Below, piece by piece: positions 1 through 9,090 of a stretch of 27,300 bases of DNA. The notes beneath the pieces were generated by a model. The model had not been told where the DNA came from and did no database searches. It saw nothing but the letters and a program-made list of their open reading frames with translations. Position 1 is the first letter of the stretch; the number at the start of each line of letters is the position of its first letter. The DNA comes from a virus. Both the position numbers and the translations under genes were made by a program. The stretch lies in the IMG/VR virus record IMGVR_UViG_3300030109_003946, positions 1 through 27,300 of that record. One strand, written 5' to 3'.

Positions 1-353
1 TCAGCAAAATAATCACCAACTGCTCTTGCCATCTTTTCGCCATTATCACCAATCTCATATTGTTCTGGTAATGCTAAATTTATAACACTTGCACCTAAAT
101 CACCTAAAGTTTTCGCAGTTTCAATAGGCTGCACAAAAGGTGTTATAGTATCTTTAGCAAGTTGTAATGAACTCTCAGGTAAGTTACCTATAGTCTGAGA
201 TAAATAATCTAAATTTAATTCGACAGGTTGATTATTTTTACTTTGTTCTATTGCATTATATTGCTCTAATACAATTCTTTTTCTTTCTTCTCGACTAAGG
301 GTATCAAAATTAGGTGGAACTTCTATTATTTCACCTTTGTATAATTTTTTCAT
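1..353 (-). CDS. Large internal virion or tail protein, N-terminal fragment (cut by window edge)
   Basis: An open frame starts at an ATG whose complement is at 351-353 and runs off the left edge, so only about 117 residues are visible. It begins MKKLYKGEIIEVPPNFDTLS, is charged at first, and then carries a stretch around residues 72-117 reading PFVQPIETAKTLGDLGAS and later MARAVGDYFA. In my memory such a 'PIxTAKxxGxLA...GxYFA' stretch opens very large internal-virion or tail-tip proteins of environmental podoviruses. That is recollection, not a search. It is the last visible gene of the minus-strand late operon and follows two other likely internal-virion genes, which supports a particle role. 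Full length and any lytic domain lie outside the window. Confidence 0.6.
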   Translation of the reverse strand, partial: MKKLYKGEIIEVPPNFDTLSREERKRIVLEQYNAIEQSKNNQPVELNLDYLSQTIGNLPESSLQLAKDTITPFVQPIETAKTLGDLGASVINLALPEQYEIGDNGEKMARAVGDYFA

Positions 354-372
354 AAATTACCTCAAATATTTA

Positions 373-1404
373 TTAGTCAAATTCATCTGTAATATCCTCT
401 ATTTCTTGATACTCTTCACCAAAAATTCTATTTATATCTTCTTCATCAATTTCATTTTTAAACTCATAACCACCCTGTGTCATATAATTAGGTTGTATTC
501 TCATTTGATAGTTAAATTGTTTAGCATAATTATTATAACTACTTGCTCTTTGTTTATACATTCTTCTTAATGCTTCTCTTACAGCTATTGGATTTTGCAA
601 ACTATCTAATTCACCACCAAGATTTACTATAACTCTCCAAGCATCTTTTTCAGTCATTACACCGCCACCAACAGTATCAATTCTATTAGCACCCATTAAG
701 CCTTGTAATTGACCTTCTGCCATAGCACGATATATTTCTTCTGGTGTATAATTTTTTCCGTCTATAGAAGTACCTGATAATGTTTTTATTTTTTCACTTA
801 ATTTATCAATAAATCTTTTTACACCAGTATTAGTTTTAGATACAGTTTGCATATAAGTTTCTAATGAACGTAAACCTTTTTCCTCTTTGTTTACTAATTC
901 ACTTAAATTAAGTACTGCATTTGCGTTCATAAAACCTCTACCAAATCCACCACTTGTTTCTGGTCTTAAACCTGGATATCTACCATAAGCCTCTTCATTA
1001 CTTAAATCTTCAGCACCAATTCTAAATCGTCTTTGTCCGTTTATAGTATAACTCTCTGCTATTGTTCCTGATGCATCATCTATAAAAAAAGAACCTTTTA
1101 AATATTTGTCTTGACCTGGTTCTGTTAAACCTAAATTTTCTTGCGTTTTTAATCCTGCTAAATCCCTTACTTGCTTAAATGCTAATGGGTCAGTTTGTGC
1201 AGCTTGTAATAAATTTGTTATTGGTCTTTCTTTTAACAAAGATAATTGATTTTGAGGTTGATCGCTAAATGTATTAGGAGCTAATAATTGTGCATATTGA
1301 TTTAATGACTGTGCTAAATCTGCTCTATCTGATTTTTCTCTTTGTTGTCTGCCAAACATTGATGCTCCTGTTAAAAGACCACCAAGCAATAAAGGTGCTA
1401 CCAT
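373..1404 (-). CDS. Probable internal virion protein
   Basis: This encodes 343 residues with no enzyme motif that I recognise. The N-terminus (MVAPLLLGGLLTGASMFGRQ) is hydrophobic and glycine-rich, as is common in ejection or inner-core proteins. The rest is polar, with helical stretches (roughly 160-215) and an acidic tail rich in E, D and I. A clear TAGGAG-type ribosome site precedes the ATG. It lies between the 484-residue virion protein and the very large protein at the edge, a position typical of internal virion proteins in podovirus-like genomes. The role is inferred from position and composition only. A tail-tip or chaperone function is also possible. Confidence 0.5.
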   Translation of the reverse strand: MVAPLLLGGLLTGASMFGRQQREKSDRADLAQSLNQYAQLLAPNTFSDQPQNQLSLLKERPITNLLQAAQTDPLAFKQVRDLAGLKTQENLGLTEPGQDKYLKGSFFIDDASGTIAESYTINGQRRFRIGAEDLSNEEAYGRYPGLRPETSGGFGRGFMNANAVLNLSELVNKEEKGLRSLETYMQTVSKTNTGVKRFIDKLSEKIKTLSGTSIDGKNYTPEEIYRAMAEGQLQGLMGANRIDTVGGGVMTEKDAWRVIVNLGGELDSLQNPIAVREALRRMYKQRASSYNNYAKQFNYQMRIQPNYMTQGGYEFKNEIDEEDINRIFGEEYQEIEDITDEFD

Positions 1405-1423
1405 TTTTTAATTTCTCCTATAT

Positions 1424-2878
1424 TTAAGCATACGTTGGTTCATTAGGGTCTGCAAAAGGTCCATAACCACTTCCACCAAATCCTGATGCATTTCCACCAA
1501 ATCCAAAAGCACCAGAATCTCCAAAAAGATTTAATGTACCTTGTCCTGGCGAACCTGGTGATTCATAAGGAGTCATGCCAAATCCAAAATTTTGTCCAGA
1601 GCCTCTTGATTCTTCTTCATACTCTCTTAAAGCATCTCTTGTTCTATCTTCACCAAATCGTTCTGTTCCAAGTGTAAGAAGTTGTAAAGGTTGTTTAAAT
1701 TGTCCTGTACCTATATCAAACAATCGACCTATATTTTGACCTCCTATTTGCTGACCAAGTAAACCTAAACGTGCATATTCTTGTGCTAATTGAGCATTTT
1801 GTTGTGCTAAATTTGCTTGTAATCCTAAACCACGTTCTCTTGCTGCAATAGCACCTAATCTTTGTCTATCACCTTGATAGGCTAAATCTGCATCTCGTAG
1901 TTTGCGATTCATAATATTTTGTGCAGTTGCTTGTTGAGCAGTTAAATCTCTTGCTAATTGATCTCTTCCACCTGCTAACATAGTGGCTTGGTTTAAACGA
2001 TCTGCTGTTAAATCTCTTTGTAGCTGTGTTTGACCGCCTCTTAACATTGTAGATTGGTCTGATATATCTGCTCTTTGACCTAAATCTGCTTGGCGTATAG
2101 CTGCACCTAAAGCCTGTTGATAGCCTTGTGACCTTAATCCTGCACCTAATCCACCTCTTTGCCTTGCTATTTCAGCATCTAACTGAGCATCATATAATCC
2201 TTGTCTGCCTCCAAATGCTCCTGCACCTGCCTGTCTTGCTCTTCTTACATTTGCTGCTCTATCAGTTCCTACATCAAAGTCTCTTAATGAAGCATCTACT
2301 ACGTCACGCATATAAGGGTCTTGGAAACGTGATATATCCGCAGGGTCAATACCTCTTGTTTGTACTCTTTCTAAATATGGGTCTATACTTTGATCGCCAA
2401 TTTGTTGCAGGTAAGGGTCTATATCACCTGCCCTGATTGCCTGTTCACGTTCATACAATTCTGGATAATTTTGTTCTAAACTGCCCATAGTATAAGAACC
2501 CCTGTCCATATACCCACGATAATAGTCAGCACCTAAATCTTCAATGCCTTGACCTACTCTTGTTAGCTCTTCTGGTGTTCTTCCTGTTGTTAAATTTTCA
2601 AGATAATCTAAACCTCTAGGTCCTTCAGATATTTGTTCTCTTTGTAAATTTAATGCTTCTGCTTGTGCAGGGGTTAAACCTCTTGTTAATCTTTCTTGTT
2701 CTAAAACAGAACTAAATCGTTCTGGAATTTGATTTCTACGAGCTTCTTCTTCTAATATTGCAACTTCATCTGGTCTTAATCGTGCATTATCAGTCATAGC
2801 TCTATCAATAAGAGGCTCTGGTGGATTAGCCCTAGCTCCTGGTCTATTTGCTACTGGTTCACCTTGAAATACTGCCAT
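1424..2878 (-). CDS. Probable structural (internal virion/tail) protein with glutamine-rich repeats
   Basis: This encodes 484 residues. The middle contains repeated IDPYL-like units (about 153-190, ending DPYMRDVVDASL), followed by an AGAGAFGGRQG segment near 217-227. I associate this layout with a widespread family of phage virion proteins of unknown exact role. From about 230 to 380 the chain is rich in Q, A, R and L, looks largely helical, and holds a near-duplicate of about 16 residues (276-291 and 298-313, TMLxGGxxQLxRDLTA). The C-terminal 50 residues are rich in G, F and S. An AAGGAG ribosome site sits just upstream. The gene belongs to the late operon between the 188- and 343-residue genes. 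A tail-needle or ejection component is plausible, but the assignment rests on family memory and context. Confidence 0.55.
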   Translation of the reverse strand: MAVFQGEPVANRPGARANPPEPLIDRAMTDNARLRPDEVAILEEEARRNQIPERFSSVLEQERLTRGLTPAQAEALNLQREQISEGPRGLDYLENLTTGRTPEELTRVGQGIEDLGADYYRGYMDRGSYTMGSLEQNYPELYEREQAIRAGDIDPYLQQIGDQSIDPYLERVQTRGIDPADISRFQDPYMRDVVDASLRDFDVGTDRAANVRRARQAGAGAFGGRQGLYDAQLDAEIARQRGGLGAGLRSQGYQQALGAAIRQADLGQRADISDQSTMLRGGQTQLQRDLTADRLNQATMLAGGRDQLARDLTAQQATAQNIMNRKLRDADLAYQGDRQRLGAIAARERGLGLQANLAQQNAQLAQEYARLGLLGQQIGGQNIGRLFDIGTGQFKQPLQLLTLGTERFGEDRTRDALREYEEESRGSGQNFGFGMTPYESPGSPGQGTLNLFGDSGAFGFGGNASGFGGSGYGPFADPNEPTYA

Positions 2879-2888
2879 TATTAACTCC

Positions 2889-3455
2889 TTAACCTATAAG
2901 ACTACTTAAATTAGGCGGTACATTCATAAATGAACCTCCCATGTTTGGTGCTTGTGTTTGTGGTTTTTGCTTTAAACCCTCGTCATCATAAAAATACGAA
3001 CCTGGAGGTAGTGCATCATATTCCTCTTGTGTTTCTGGTCTTGGATAATTTTGACTTATATTAAAATTGCTTTGACCCAACATTGAATCTATTTCGCTTT
3101 GAGGTAAACCTAACTCTCTTAAAGCAGCATCATCCAAATTTGCTGTTGCTAAATTTTGATTATTTGTATTTTCAGGTGCAAATTCATTAACTAAAGACAT
3201 TTGTTCCATAGGCATTGTGCTTGGTCCATAACCCCGAAAAGATGTTCCAAATCCTATTAAATCAGCTAAATCACCATACATTCTCATAAAATCAGAAGGG
3301 ACTAAAGGAACTGTTCTTGTATCTTCTTTTATTTTATCGTAGCCTTTTTTAAAACCTTCTTCTGATGTTTTTCCACCGCTACCAAAAAGACCACCTAATA
3401 ATTTTCCTCCTAATTTAATTCCTTGTCTTGCCATTTCTGCTTCTACTGGTGTCAT
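2889..3455 (-). CDS. Small virion-associated protein of unknown function
   Basis: This encodes 188 residues. The N-terminus (LGGKLLGGLFGSGGK) is glycine-rich and amphipathic. It is followed by a short charged segment and then a long polar region rich in N, P, Q and Y. The start ATG overlaps the stop of the 707-residue tail gene by one base (TAATG), so the two are probably translationally coupled. An AGGAGAAGG ribosome site lies inside the end of that gene. No catalytic motif was found. Its place between the tail protein and the repeat-rich virion protein suggests a tail or ejection component. Confidence 0.5.
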   Translation of the reverse strand: MTPVEAEMARQGIKLGGKLLGGLFGSGGKTSEEGFKKGYDKIKEDTRTVPLVPSDFMRMYGDLADLIGFGTSFRGYGPSTMPMEQMSLVNEFAPENTNNQNLATANLDDAALRELGLPQSEIDSMLGQSNFNISQNYPRPETQEEYDALPPGSYFYDDEGLKQKPQTQAPNMGGSFMNVPPNLSSLIG

Positions 3456-5578
3456 TACCTTCTCCTGCTTGTTGGATTAATGTCTATTGATGGAGTACCC
3501 TGTCTGTAAAAACTAGGTGCATCAGTTGCACTCCATGTAATCTTAGCTACTTGTCCTGTTGCTCTTACATCAACACGACCTGTATTATTTGTTATGTTTT
3601 GAGAACTGTACGCACGTTCATTAGTACCTCTTGCATCTCGTATTTGAGTCGTAAAGGTTACGTTATAACCACCTTGCAAATCTTCTGCATCAGGGTACAT
3701 ACCATTAATAAGCAAATGCTTATCACCATCACCAATATCAAACCAACCACTTGTTAATGACCAAGAACGTGCAGAGCCATCATCTGAATATCCTTTTTCG
3801 TGAAACCAGATATTGCCATCTGTATCTACTGCCAATGGATATTGATAACTTCCTGCATCACACCATGAAGATCGGTTAAATGTACCTAAACTCCATGTTC
3901 CGTTTGTATAACTGTAAATAATATAACGAGATACTTCGTTTCCATCACGTTCATCAGGATAGCTCCACCATACCTCATTGTATGCTGAGTTATGCCATGC
4001 GTATATTTTATCATGTTGTACCCATGCTAAATTACTAAACATTTCTCTTCGTACAGAGCTAACAATGGGTTCTAACTGACCACCACCATAGGCAAAAAAC
4101 TGACCACTTGGGCTTAACCAATACAATCTTCCTCTTGCTTCACAAACTGCATTAGGACTAATTAAACCACACCCAGTACCTACCAAGTCAAAGTTAAATA
4201 CAGTTGTAGGGTCAGAGGTAAACCGCATAGTATAAATCATGTCATTGCCAAGAATAACATTTTCATTCTGCATAGATATGCCACGCACAAGATATGTACC
4301 ATTACTCAAAGTAAAGTTACCTGCTAGGTTACTTGCACTTCCTGTCCATGTCTGATTGTTTCCTGTATCAGTCCAAGAAACTCTTAATGGGTCATAATTA
4401 CCATTACCATCTGTGCTACCAACCGCTACTAATATTCGTTCTGGTGTTACAAATGTAGAGCCAACTTTAGCAGGTTGATTGGGTATTAAATTAGCACTCA
4501 TTAATTGCTTAACAGAAACATTGTCAACCGCACCGTTTAAACCACCTCCTGTTAGTTTAAATGTTTGACTGCCACCATTTCCTGTATAAAAAACCTCTTT
4601 ATATGTACCTGATGAGCCTATTGCTGCTTTTATTGTTGTAGTTCCCCAAAAAGCATAAACAGAACCACTTGCAATACTGACATCAAAATCTAATATTGCC
4701 CATGCACCTGCACCTAATGATATAGATTGCGTTAAGTCACTATTAACTGCTGATGCTTTAATATCACTCCCTGTTAAACTCCACCCTGTACCTAAAGTCC
4801 AATAACCGCCAATAGTGGTAAATCCACCATCACTAATAGCTTCTGTTGCACTTGATTGTGGCGACCATTCATATATCTGCCCTTCTCTTGGGCAAGCAAT
4901 AAGGTTCTGACCCCATTTAGCTAAAGTCCATGTTCTAGGAAATAAATCTAAATCTGTACTAGGGCTTGCAAATCCATCAGTACCAAAGCCACCTGTTCCA
5001 TAACCTAAACCTCCAAGACCATTTTCTTGTCCAGGTGCTAAACCATATTCATAATCAACAGTGCCACCACCTGTTGCACCGCTAGTTGCTTGTGCTGTAT
5101 GTGTAATTGTATAGGCATTAACACTTGTTACACTAACAACGTGATAATCACCATTAATTGTAATTCCACCAACTGCACTTGCACCAGAAAATCTAACAAG
5201 CTGATTTACTTCTAAACCATGAGATGTATCACCAACAGTTACTGTTGTACTTTCATTTACAGTTGTAAATGGGTTAGATAATGTGCCACGTTCAATAATT
5301 GGTGTAATTGTTAATAAATCACCATCATTATCCATAGCATACAAGTCTGTATTACTGCCTATAGCAAGGTAAGGATTACGACTATTATCACTCCATGTCA
5401 TCATACCTCTGGCTTTACCATATATTGTTTCAGTAGAAGCCTTTTCCTGACCACCTATTGTTTCTGGTTTTCCATTTACAAACCGTATTTTATCTGCATC
5501 AACAAAATAGTTTTCAGCCGTTAAAGGACTATCGTCTGGATGTATGCCTGGTTGTATGCGAATTGCAGATAATGGCAT
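3455..5578 (-). CDS. Tail/stabilisation-type structural protein (P22 gp10-like family suspected)
   Basis: This encodes 707 residues. The N-terminus (MPLSAIRIQPGIHPDDSPLT, then DKIRFVNGKPETIGG) matches my recollection of the opening of proteins annotated as phage stabilisation or packaged-DNA stabilisation proteins, in which an 'IRF.G.PE..GG' stretch is the hallmark. The rest is beta-rich, with many WSLTSGW- or YIIYSYTNGTW-like segments consistent with a propeller or head-tail tunnel protein. A 'TVTVGDTSHGLEVNQLVRF' segment near residues 110-130 resembles an inserted beta domain common in phage tail proteins. It overlaps both neighbours by single bases. Family membership is inferred, but a structural role in tail or connector is well supported by context. 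Confidence 0.65.
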   Translation of the reverse strand: MPLSAIRIQPGIHPDDSPLTAENYFVDADKIRFVNGKPETIGGQEKASTETIYGKARGMMTWSDNSRNPYLAIGSNTDLYAMDNDGDLLTITPIIERGTLSNPFTTVNESTTVTVGDTSHGLEVNQLVRFSGASAVGGITINGDYHVVSVTSVNAYTITHTAQATSGATGGGTVDYEYGLAPGQENGLGGLGYGTGGFGTDGFASPSTDLDLFPRTWTLAKWGQNLIACPREGQIYEWSPQSSATEAISDGGFTTIGGYWTLGTGWSLTGSDIKASAVNSDLTQSISLGAGAWAILDFDVSIASGSVYAFWGTTTIKAAIGSSGTYKEVFYTGNGGSQTFKLTGGGLNGAVDNVSVKQLMSANLIPNQPAKVGSTFVTPERILVAVGSTDGNGNYDPLRVSWTDTGNNQTWTGSASNLAGNFTLSNGTYLVRGISMQNENVILGNDMIYTMRFTSDPTTVFNFDLVGTGCGLISPNAVCEARGRLYWLSPSGQFFAYGGGQLEPIVSSVRREMFSNLAWVQHDKIYAWHNSAYNEVWWSYPDERDGNEVSRYIIYSYTNGTWSLGTFNRSSWCDAGSYQYPLAVDTDGNIWFHEKGYSDDGSARSWSLTSGWFDIGDGDKHLLINGMYPDAEDLQGGYNVTFTTQIRDARGTNERAYSSQNITNNTGRVDVRATGQVAKITWSATDAPSFYRQGTPSIDINPTSRRR

Positions 5579-5892
5579 TAATCTTTAGCCCACGCATTTA
5601 AAAAAGCAGTTCGTTCATCACTTGTCATAATGCTTTTCGTTACCAATGTTGACGTTAAACTTTCTGTAATTTCTTTTGTAAAAAACTTAGACCCTGCATA
5701 GCGTTCATAAGCATATATAACATCACCATCAGAACTATCTTTCATAGCTTTAATTACAACACCATATCGTGATGCAGTTAAACCCCCTGCAAGCCATGTG
5801 TCCATAAATTCAGTCTTAGTTAATCGTCTTGGAAATATACCATTCTTAGGTATATAAGATGTTAATGCATTTCCGTTTTTATCATATTCCAT
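5578..5892 (-). CDS. Hypothetical tail-region protein
   Basis: This encodes 104 residues from the ATG whose complement is 5890-5892. A TGAGGT ribosome site lies just upstream. A longer frame back to 5931 is possible, but it would overlap the preceding gene and lacks a good site. The product (MEYDKNGNALTSYIPKNG... to FLNAWAKD) has no recognised catalytic motif and contains several aromatic and charged positions. It ends in TAATG overlap with the start of the 707-residue gene, so it is likely coupled to it. In some phages small proteins of this kind between fibre and tail genes are virion or assembly factors. No function can be assigned. Confidence 0.6.
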   Translation of the reverse strand: MEYDKNGNALTSYIPKNGIFPRRLTKTEFMDTWLAGGLTASRYGVVIKAMKDSSDGDVIYAYERYAGSKFFTKEITESLTSTLVTKSIMTSDERTAFLNAWAKD

Positions 5893-5899
5893 AATTACC

Positions 5900-6514
5900 T
5901 CACTTAACCCTAAGACCCATAAATGGACCAAATGTATGCCATGTTACTGAACTTACATCAGCCAAAGTCGTGTTGTAGGTAAAGGCTTTGTACCAAGACA
6001 GTCCATAATTAGTGACACTAAAATTTCCACCTGCCCAAATTACGTTACCATAATTCGTATTCCATCTTCTATCACCTGCACTTTGGCTAACAAATTGTGC
6101 AGAACCATTGGTAACAAGACCAACCCAATATAATCCTTTAGTTATGTTGACATCTGATGCTGTTGCTGCTGTTCTAATAGTTGCATTACCATCAAGTGTA
6201 ACTTCACCTGTTTGCCCTACGAGTGTTGTTGGTTGAAAAGTTGCATTACTAGACCAAATGCCCATGACAAAATCATCACCGCTATCACCAGTCGCCCAGT
6301 TTTCTACAGAAATTCCGTCACAAGTAAAATCTGCTCTTGCAATAAAACCTGATGCGTAAATATTATTAGCTGATAAAGTTTGTCCTGCTAATGCACCATC
6401 TCCACTAAAAGTTGTTTGAATAGTATCACTAGGGTAGCAGTTATCATTATCTAAGGTATTTTCTGGATAGCCTGAGATTGTAACCGCAGGTGTTGTTGGT
6501 TTATGAATACCCAT
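5900..6514 (-). CDS. Beta-rich tail fibre or receptor-region protein
   Basis: This encodes 204 residues rich in T, S, N, G and W with almost no lysine, predicted by eye to be all-beta. Repeated short strands such as GIWSSNATFQPTT and GLYWVGLVTNGSAQFV suggest a jelly-roll or carbohydrate-binding sandwich of the type found at fibre tips. It overlaps the preceding 106-residue gene by one base. Its place next to a tail-fibre-like gene and another small beta protein forms a host-recognition cassette. The assignment is based on composition and neighbours. No specific domain was identified. Confidence 0.5.
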   Translation of the reverse strand: MGIHKPTTPAVTISGYPENTLDNDNCYPSDTIQTTFSGDGALAGQTLSANNIYASGFIARADFTCDGISVENWATGDSGDDFVMGIWSSNATFQPTTLVGQTGEVTLDGNATIRTAATASDVNITKGLYWVGLVTNGSAQFVSQSAGDRRWNTNYGNVIWAGGNFSVTNYGLSWYKAFTYNTTLADVSSVTWHTFGPFMGLRVK

Positions 6515-6834
6515 TATGTAGCTGTCCTTTCTAATCCATCAACGACTACTGAGACATTAGTTGCAGATGAATACGCAACAATTATTTGTGCAGCTTGCAT
6601 ATGGATTCCTGTTCGTTGAAAAGATTGATTAGCTGCCAAACTGTAATCATATTCTATGTATTCATCATTAGATGGTGTTCCTCCATCTGCATTAGCTAAT
6701 CGTACTGTTACTGCTGATGAATTTCGATTGCAAACATTTACATTAACTAAAGCCTCTTTTCCAGAGCCAACAGTATAAACTGAGGTGTTTGTGGTAGCAC
6801 TAAGATCAGCTTTACCAAGTAGTTTTAAACTCAT
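6514..6834 (-). CDS. Small beta-sandwich tail-associated protein
   Basis: This encodes 106 residues. The pattern YTVGSGKEALVNVNVCNR, then VTVRLANADGG, then EYIEYDYSLAANQSF, ending in VSVVVDGLERT, matches my memory of small phage proteins lying beside fibre genes that look like an immunoglobulin- or head-fibre-like beta sandwich. The product has one cysteine and an even alternation of hydrophobic residues typical of strands. It sits between the 290-residue fibre-like gene and the 204-residue beta protein. A virion role is likely, but the exact position in the particle is unknown. Confidence 0.55.
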   Translation of the reverse strand: MSLKLLGKADLSATTNTSVYTVGSGKEALVNVNVCNRNSSAVTVRLANADGGTPSNDEYIEYDYSLAANQSFQRTGIHMQAAQIIVAYSSATNVSVVVDGLERTAT

Positions 6835-6843
6835 ATTATTCTC

Positions 6844-7716
6844 CTATAATGACATAGCATAAGACAATGCGTGTTCTTCAATGGTTGCAGGAACAGTTGC
6901 AGCTATAGATAAAGTTTCGTTTGAACCATCATTAAGTGTAGTAACGGTAACATTACTTCCTGCGACTATTTTATTTTCAAGAAAGTTTGCAGTTGTGTCG
7001 TTGCTTGATACTTTGCCTTTGTAATCTAAGGTTACACTACTTGCTACAGTTAGTGTTTCATCTGCACCTGCACTTCCTACTGTTAATGTAATACCTGTAC
7101 CTGCCTGTAAAGCACCTCCACCACCACCAAGAAATCTATTAGTAGTATCAGAAGATGTAACTTTTACTGTACCTGCTGTTGATGAAGATGTTGAAGCTGC
7201 AATAGCTGTGTCCATTTGTCCTTTATTAACTGCATCACTATCAAGTGTACCTGTAGTGAGGTTAAGGATTTTACCACCAACTGTAACTGCACCACTTGTT
7301 TGCATAGCACCATTGACAAAAAACGGTCTGGAATAAACATTAGAACCATCACAATACACTGTCGTATAAAAACCTGTTGGAATTGTTGGACCTGTACCGC
7401 TAGATGTTTTAGGTACAATGTTTGCTCCACTTGCATTATAAATAATAAAATGTTTTTCAGAGCTTGGCACGACTACGTTTGCAGAGCTTGATAAACTTCC
7501 TGTAAAAAGTAAAACTCTTTGTTTAGCTTGGTCGCTGACAGTGTAATTAGATGTAGTGAGAGTATAATCACCTGTTAGATTAATAGTTTCTACGCCATCT
7601 GTTATCTGGTCAACACAGTCTAATACTTCATTAAGTTTTGTATCACCCCATGTATTAACATTACTGCCTAAACTTTGTTTGCGTAGTCTGTTTCTTGTGG
7701 TTGCTGAATCTGCCAT
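6844..7716 (-). CDS. Tail fibre-like protein
   Basis: This encodes 290 residues. The N-terminus (MADSATTRNRLRKQSLGSNVNTWGD) resembles the start of fibre proteins, in which a 'SNxNTWG..LN' segment is common. Residues 40-150 form a polar beta region (INLTGDYTLTTSNYTVSD). A GKILNLTTGTLDSDAVNKGQMDTAI stretch (about 149-173, quoted in part) looks like the trimeric-fibre repeat that precedes a coiled region, and the rest is S/T/G/V-rich beta. There is no obvious chaperone or peptidase domain at the C-terminus. It probably attaches to the tail and contributes to host recognition. It is short for a complete fibre, so the neighbouring 106- and 204-residue beta proteins may supply tip parts. Confidence 0.6.
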   Translation of the reverse strand: MADSATTRNRLRKQSLGSNVNTWGDTKLNEVLDCVDQITDGVETINLTGDYTLTTSNYTVSDQAKQRVLLFTGSLSSSANVVVPSSEKHFIIYNASGANIVPKTSSGTGPTIPTGFYTTVYCDGSNVYSRPFFVNGAMQTSGAVTVGGKILNLTTGTLDSDAVNKGQMDTAIAASTSSSTAGTVKVTSSDTTNRFLGGGGGALQAGTGITLTVGSAGADETLTVASSVTLDYKGKVSSNDTTANFLENKIVAGSNVTVTTLNDGSNETLSIAATVPATIEEHALSYAMSL

Positions 7717-7724
7717 ATTTTTTC

Positions 7725-7958
7725 CTAGCTTACTGTTGCTCCGTCTTTAACTCTTTTCCAATTACTGCCATCACTTGTTGCAATCGTTCTACCGCCTGTT
7801 TCATTGGAAACTATAATTGCTGTATTAATAAATTCAGCAGGGTCAGGTAAATCGGCTACCAAGTAGGATTGTAAAGGTAAAGGTCTTTGAAATTGTCGTT
7901 CTATAAACTTTGTTATTTCTATTGGGTTATTGCTTACAAGGGTAGATTGCTTGGTCAT
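7725..7958 (-). CDS. Small conserved tail-region protein
   Basis: This encodes 77 residues. The second half reads AIIVSNETGGRTIATSDGSNWKRV, a pattern I associate with small phage proteins or fibre subdomains in which a 'lP......g...V.d..gg.....SdG..W.rv' layout recurs. The start overlaps the stop of the adaptor gene (ATGA), so it is translationally coupled to it. Position between adaptor and fibre-like gene suggests a structural or fibre-attachment role. Not proven. Confidence 0.5.
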   Translation of the reverse strand: MTKQSTLVSNNPIEITKFIERQFQRPLPLQSYLVADLPDPAEFINTAIIVSNETGGRTIATSDGSNWKRVKDGATVS

Positions 7959-8638
7959 GCAATAGCAACCTGGACACTAGCTCTTGTTGGCACAACACCA
8001 AATCGTGTTACTCTGTCATCTCTCATTAGGTCAGCTAATTGAGCATCATAAAAACTTTCCCATATCTGTGTTGCATTATAATCTTGCACATACAAACATA
8101 ACTCAACCATAGAAGCACCGACATAAACACCTATTGCATTTTCTAAAACCCAATTAGATGTATTAGACGCTGACAAAGAAGGTATTGATTCATAGTAAAT
8201 AATTCTAAGATCATAAGAAGCATCTGGTATTGGTCTAAAAAAAGCCTTGTTAGTGCCGACTATTGAATAGGCTTGTGGTTTAGATTGTGTTGTAGATGGA
8301 AACGTATTAAATAAACTGTTAATATCTCCATACCCTTGCAACACTGTATAAGGATTAGTTGTAATTGCCATACTGCGTAAAGCTAAAAAACCTGTTGGCA
8401 TAGTAACTGATTCAGTACCACCTGTTGTATTAACTGTATCATCAACCTTTTCCATGTGGCTAATACCACCTTTAGACATAATATTGTTTTGTATTCTTTG
8501 CTCTGCTTGTGCAATAGCTCTTTTAATTTGACTGTCTAAAGCAGTTGGTGAAAACGTAGTTACAGAATCAGACAAATCTGTTCTGTTAATTGTATCTGCT
8601 AAATGGGCTTGTAACTCATTATAGTTTTCAATACTCAT
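7955..8638 (-). CDS. Head-to-tail adaptor protein (SU10-type suspected)
   Basis: This encodes 227 residues. The N-terminal half is helical (NELQAHLADTINRTDL, then QIKRAIAQAEQRIQNNI). It is followed by MPTGFLALRSMAI, then YSIVGTNKAFFRPIPDASYDLRIIYYESIPSLS, quoted here only as landmarks around residues 120-160. The C-terminus is helical again. This arrangement of helices, a PxGFLxLR turn and a 'RPxPxxxYxLRIxYY' beta segment is typical of the adaptor proteins that dock on the portal in SU10-like podoviruses. It follows the capsid genes and overlaps both neighbours by four bases. Confidence 0.65.
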   Translation of the reverse strand: MSIENYNELQAHLADTINRTDLSDSVTTFSPTALDSQIKRAIAQAEQRIQNNIMSKGGISHMEKVDDTVNTTGGTESVTMPTGFLALRSMAITTNPYTVLQGYGDINSLFNTFPSTTQSKPQAYSIVGTNKAFFRPIPDASYDLRIIYYESIPSLSASNTSNWVLENAIGVYVGASMVELCLYVQDYNATQIWESFYDAQLADLMRDDRVTRFGVVPTRASVQVAIA

Positions 8639-9087
8639 ATCTCACGTTTCCTGTTGCCTATTTTGTGGGGTACAGTTTTTAAATATTTGTTGTCAGGGTC
8701 ATCAAGAATAGACTTAGCTTTTTTCTCGTCATAAAGTCCTGTTCTTGCTTCCAAGCCTGATTGTTCCTTTATCTGTTGGAATAACATTTCTGGTACAGAA
8801 AACTCTTGCACCATTTCTTTACCTTTATAACCATCAAAGTTATTCTGTTTTTCTTTGTTTAGCTTAACAGTTGCTTTAGCAATATTGTCAGGTAATATTT
8901 TTCCTACAGTAATTTCTTTGGTTTTATGGTCAACAACCATATAACTCTTTGTGTAAGTCAAAGGGTCTGTTTTTACATAAACAGCTTGTTCTTTATTCTT
9001 TTTAATAAGTTTATAATCCGATAGTACAGGATGACCCATACCTAATAACGGTGCATCTTTTTCTACGTCTTTATTTCTAATTTGCAT
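8635..9087 (-). CDS. Hypothetical head-region protein
   Basis: This encodes 150 residues rich in lysine (MQIRNKDVEKDAPLLGMGHP), without cysteine or recognised motifs. It is the first gene after the terminator that follows the major capsid gene, so it may be expressed at a lower level than capsid. Its stop overlaps the adaptor start by four bases (ATGA). Genes in this position in related head modules often encode small connector or decoration proteins, but nothing in the sequence proves that here. Confidence 0.55.
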   Translation of the reverse strand: MQIRNKDVEKDAPLLGMGHPVLSDYKLIKKNKEQAVYVKTDPLTYTKSYMVVDHKTKEITVGKILPDNIAKATVKLNKEKQNNFDGYKGKEMVQEFSVPEMLFQQIKEQSGLEARTGLYDEKKAKSILDDPDNKYLKTVPHKIGNRKREI

Positions 9088-9090
9088 AAT

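Noticed and set aside
337-570. Hydrophobic 77-residue plus-strand frame
   Set aside because: It is the antisense of the internal-virion gene at 373-1404. Its apparent membrane segments arise from AT-rich complement and it lacks a ribosome site.
2128-2436. 102-residue plus-strand frame rich in L and H
   Set aside because: It is a shadow of the glutamine-rich repeats in the gene at 1424-2878, since complements of CAA/GAT-rich codons give leucine and histidine.
7164-7491. Overlapping frames on both strands within the fibre gene
   Set aside because: Low-complexity S/T/G codons of the fibre-like gene keep other frames open. No ribosome site or motif supports them.
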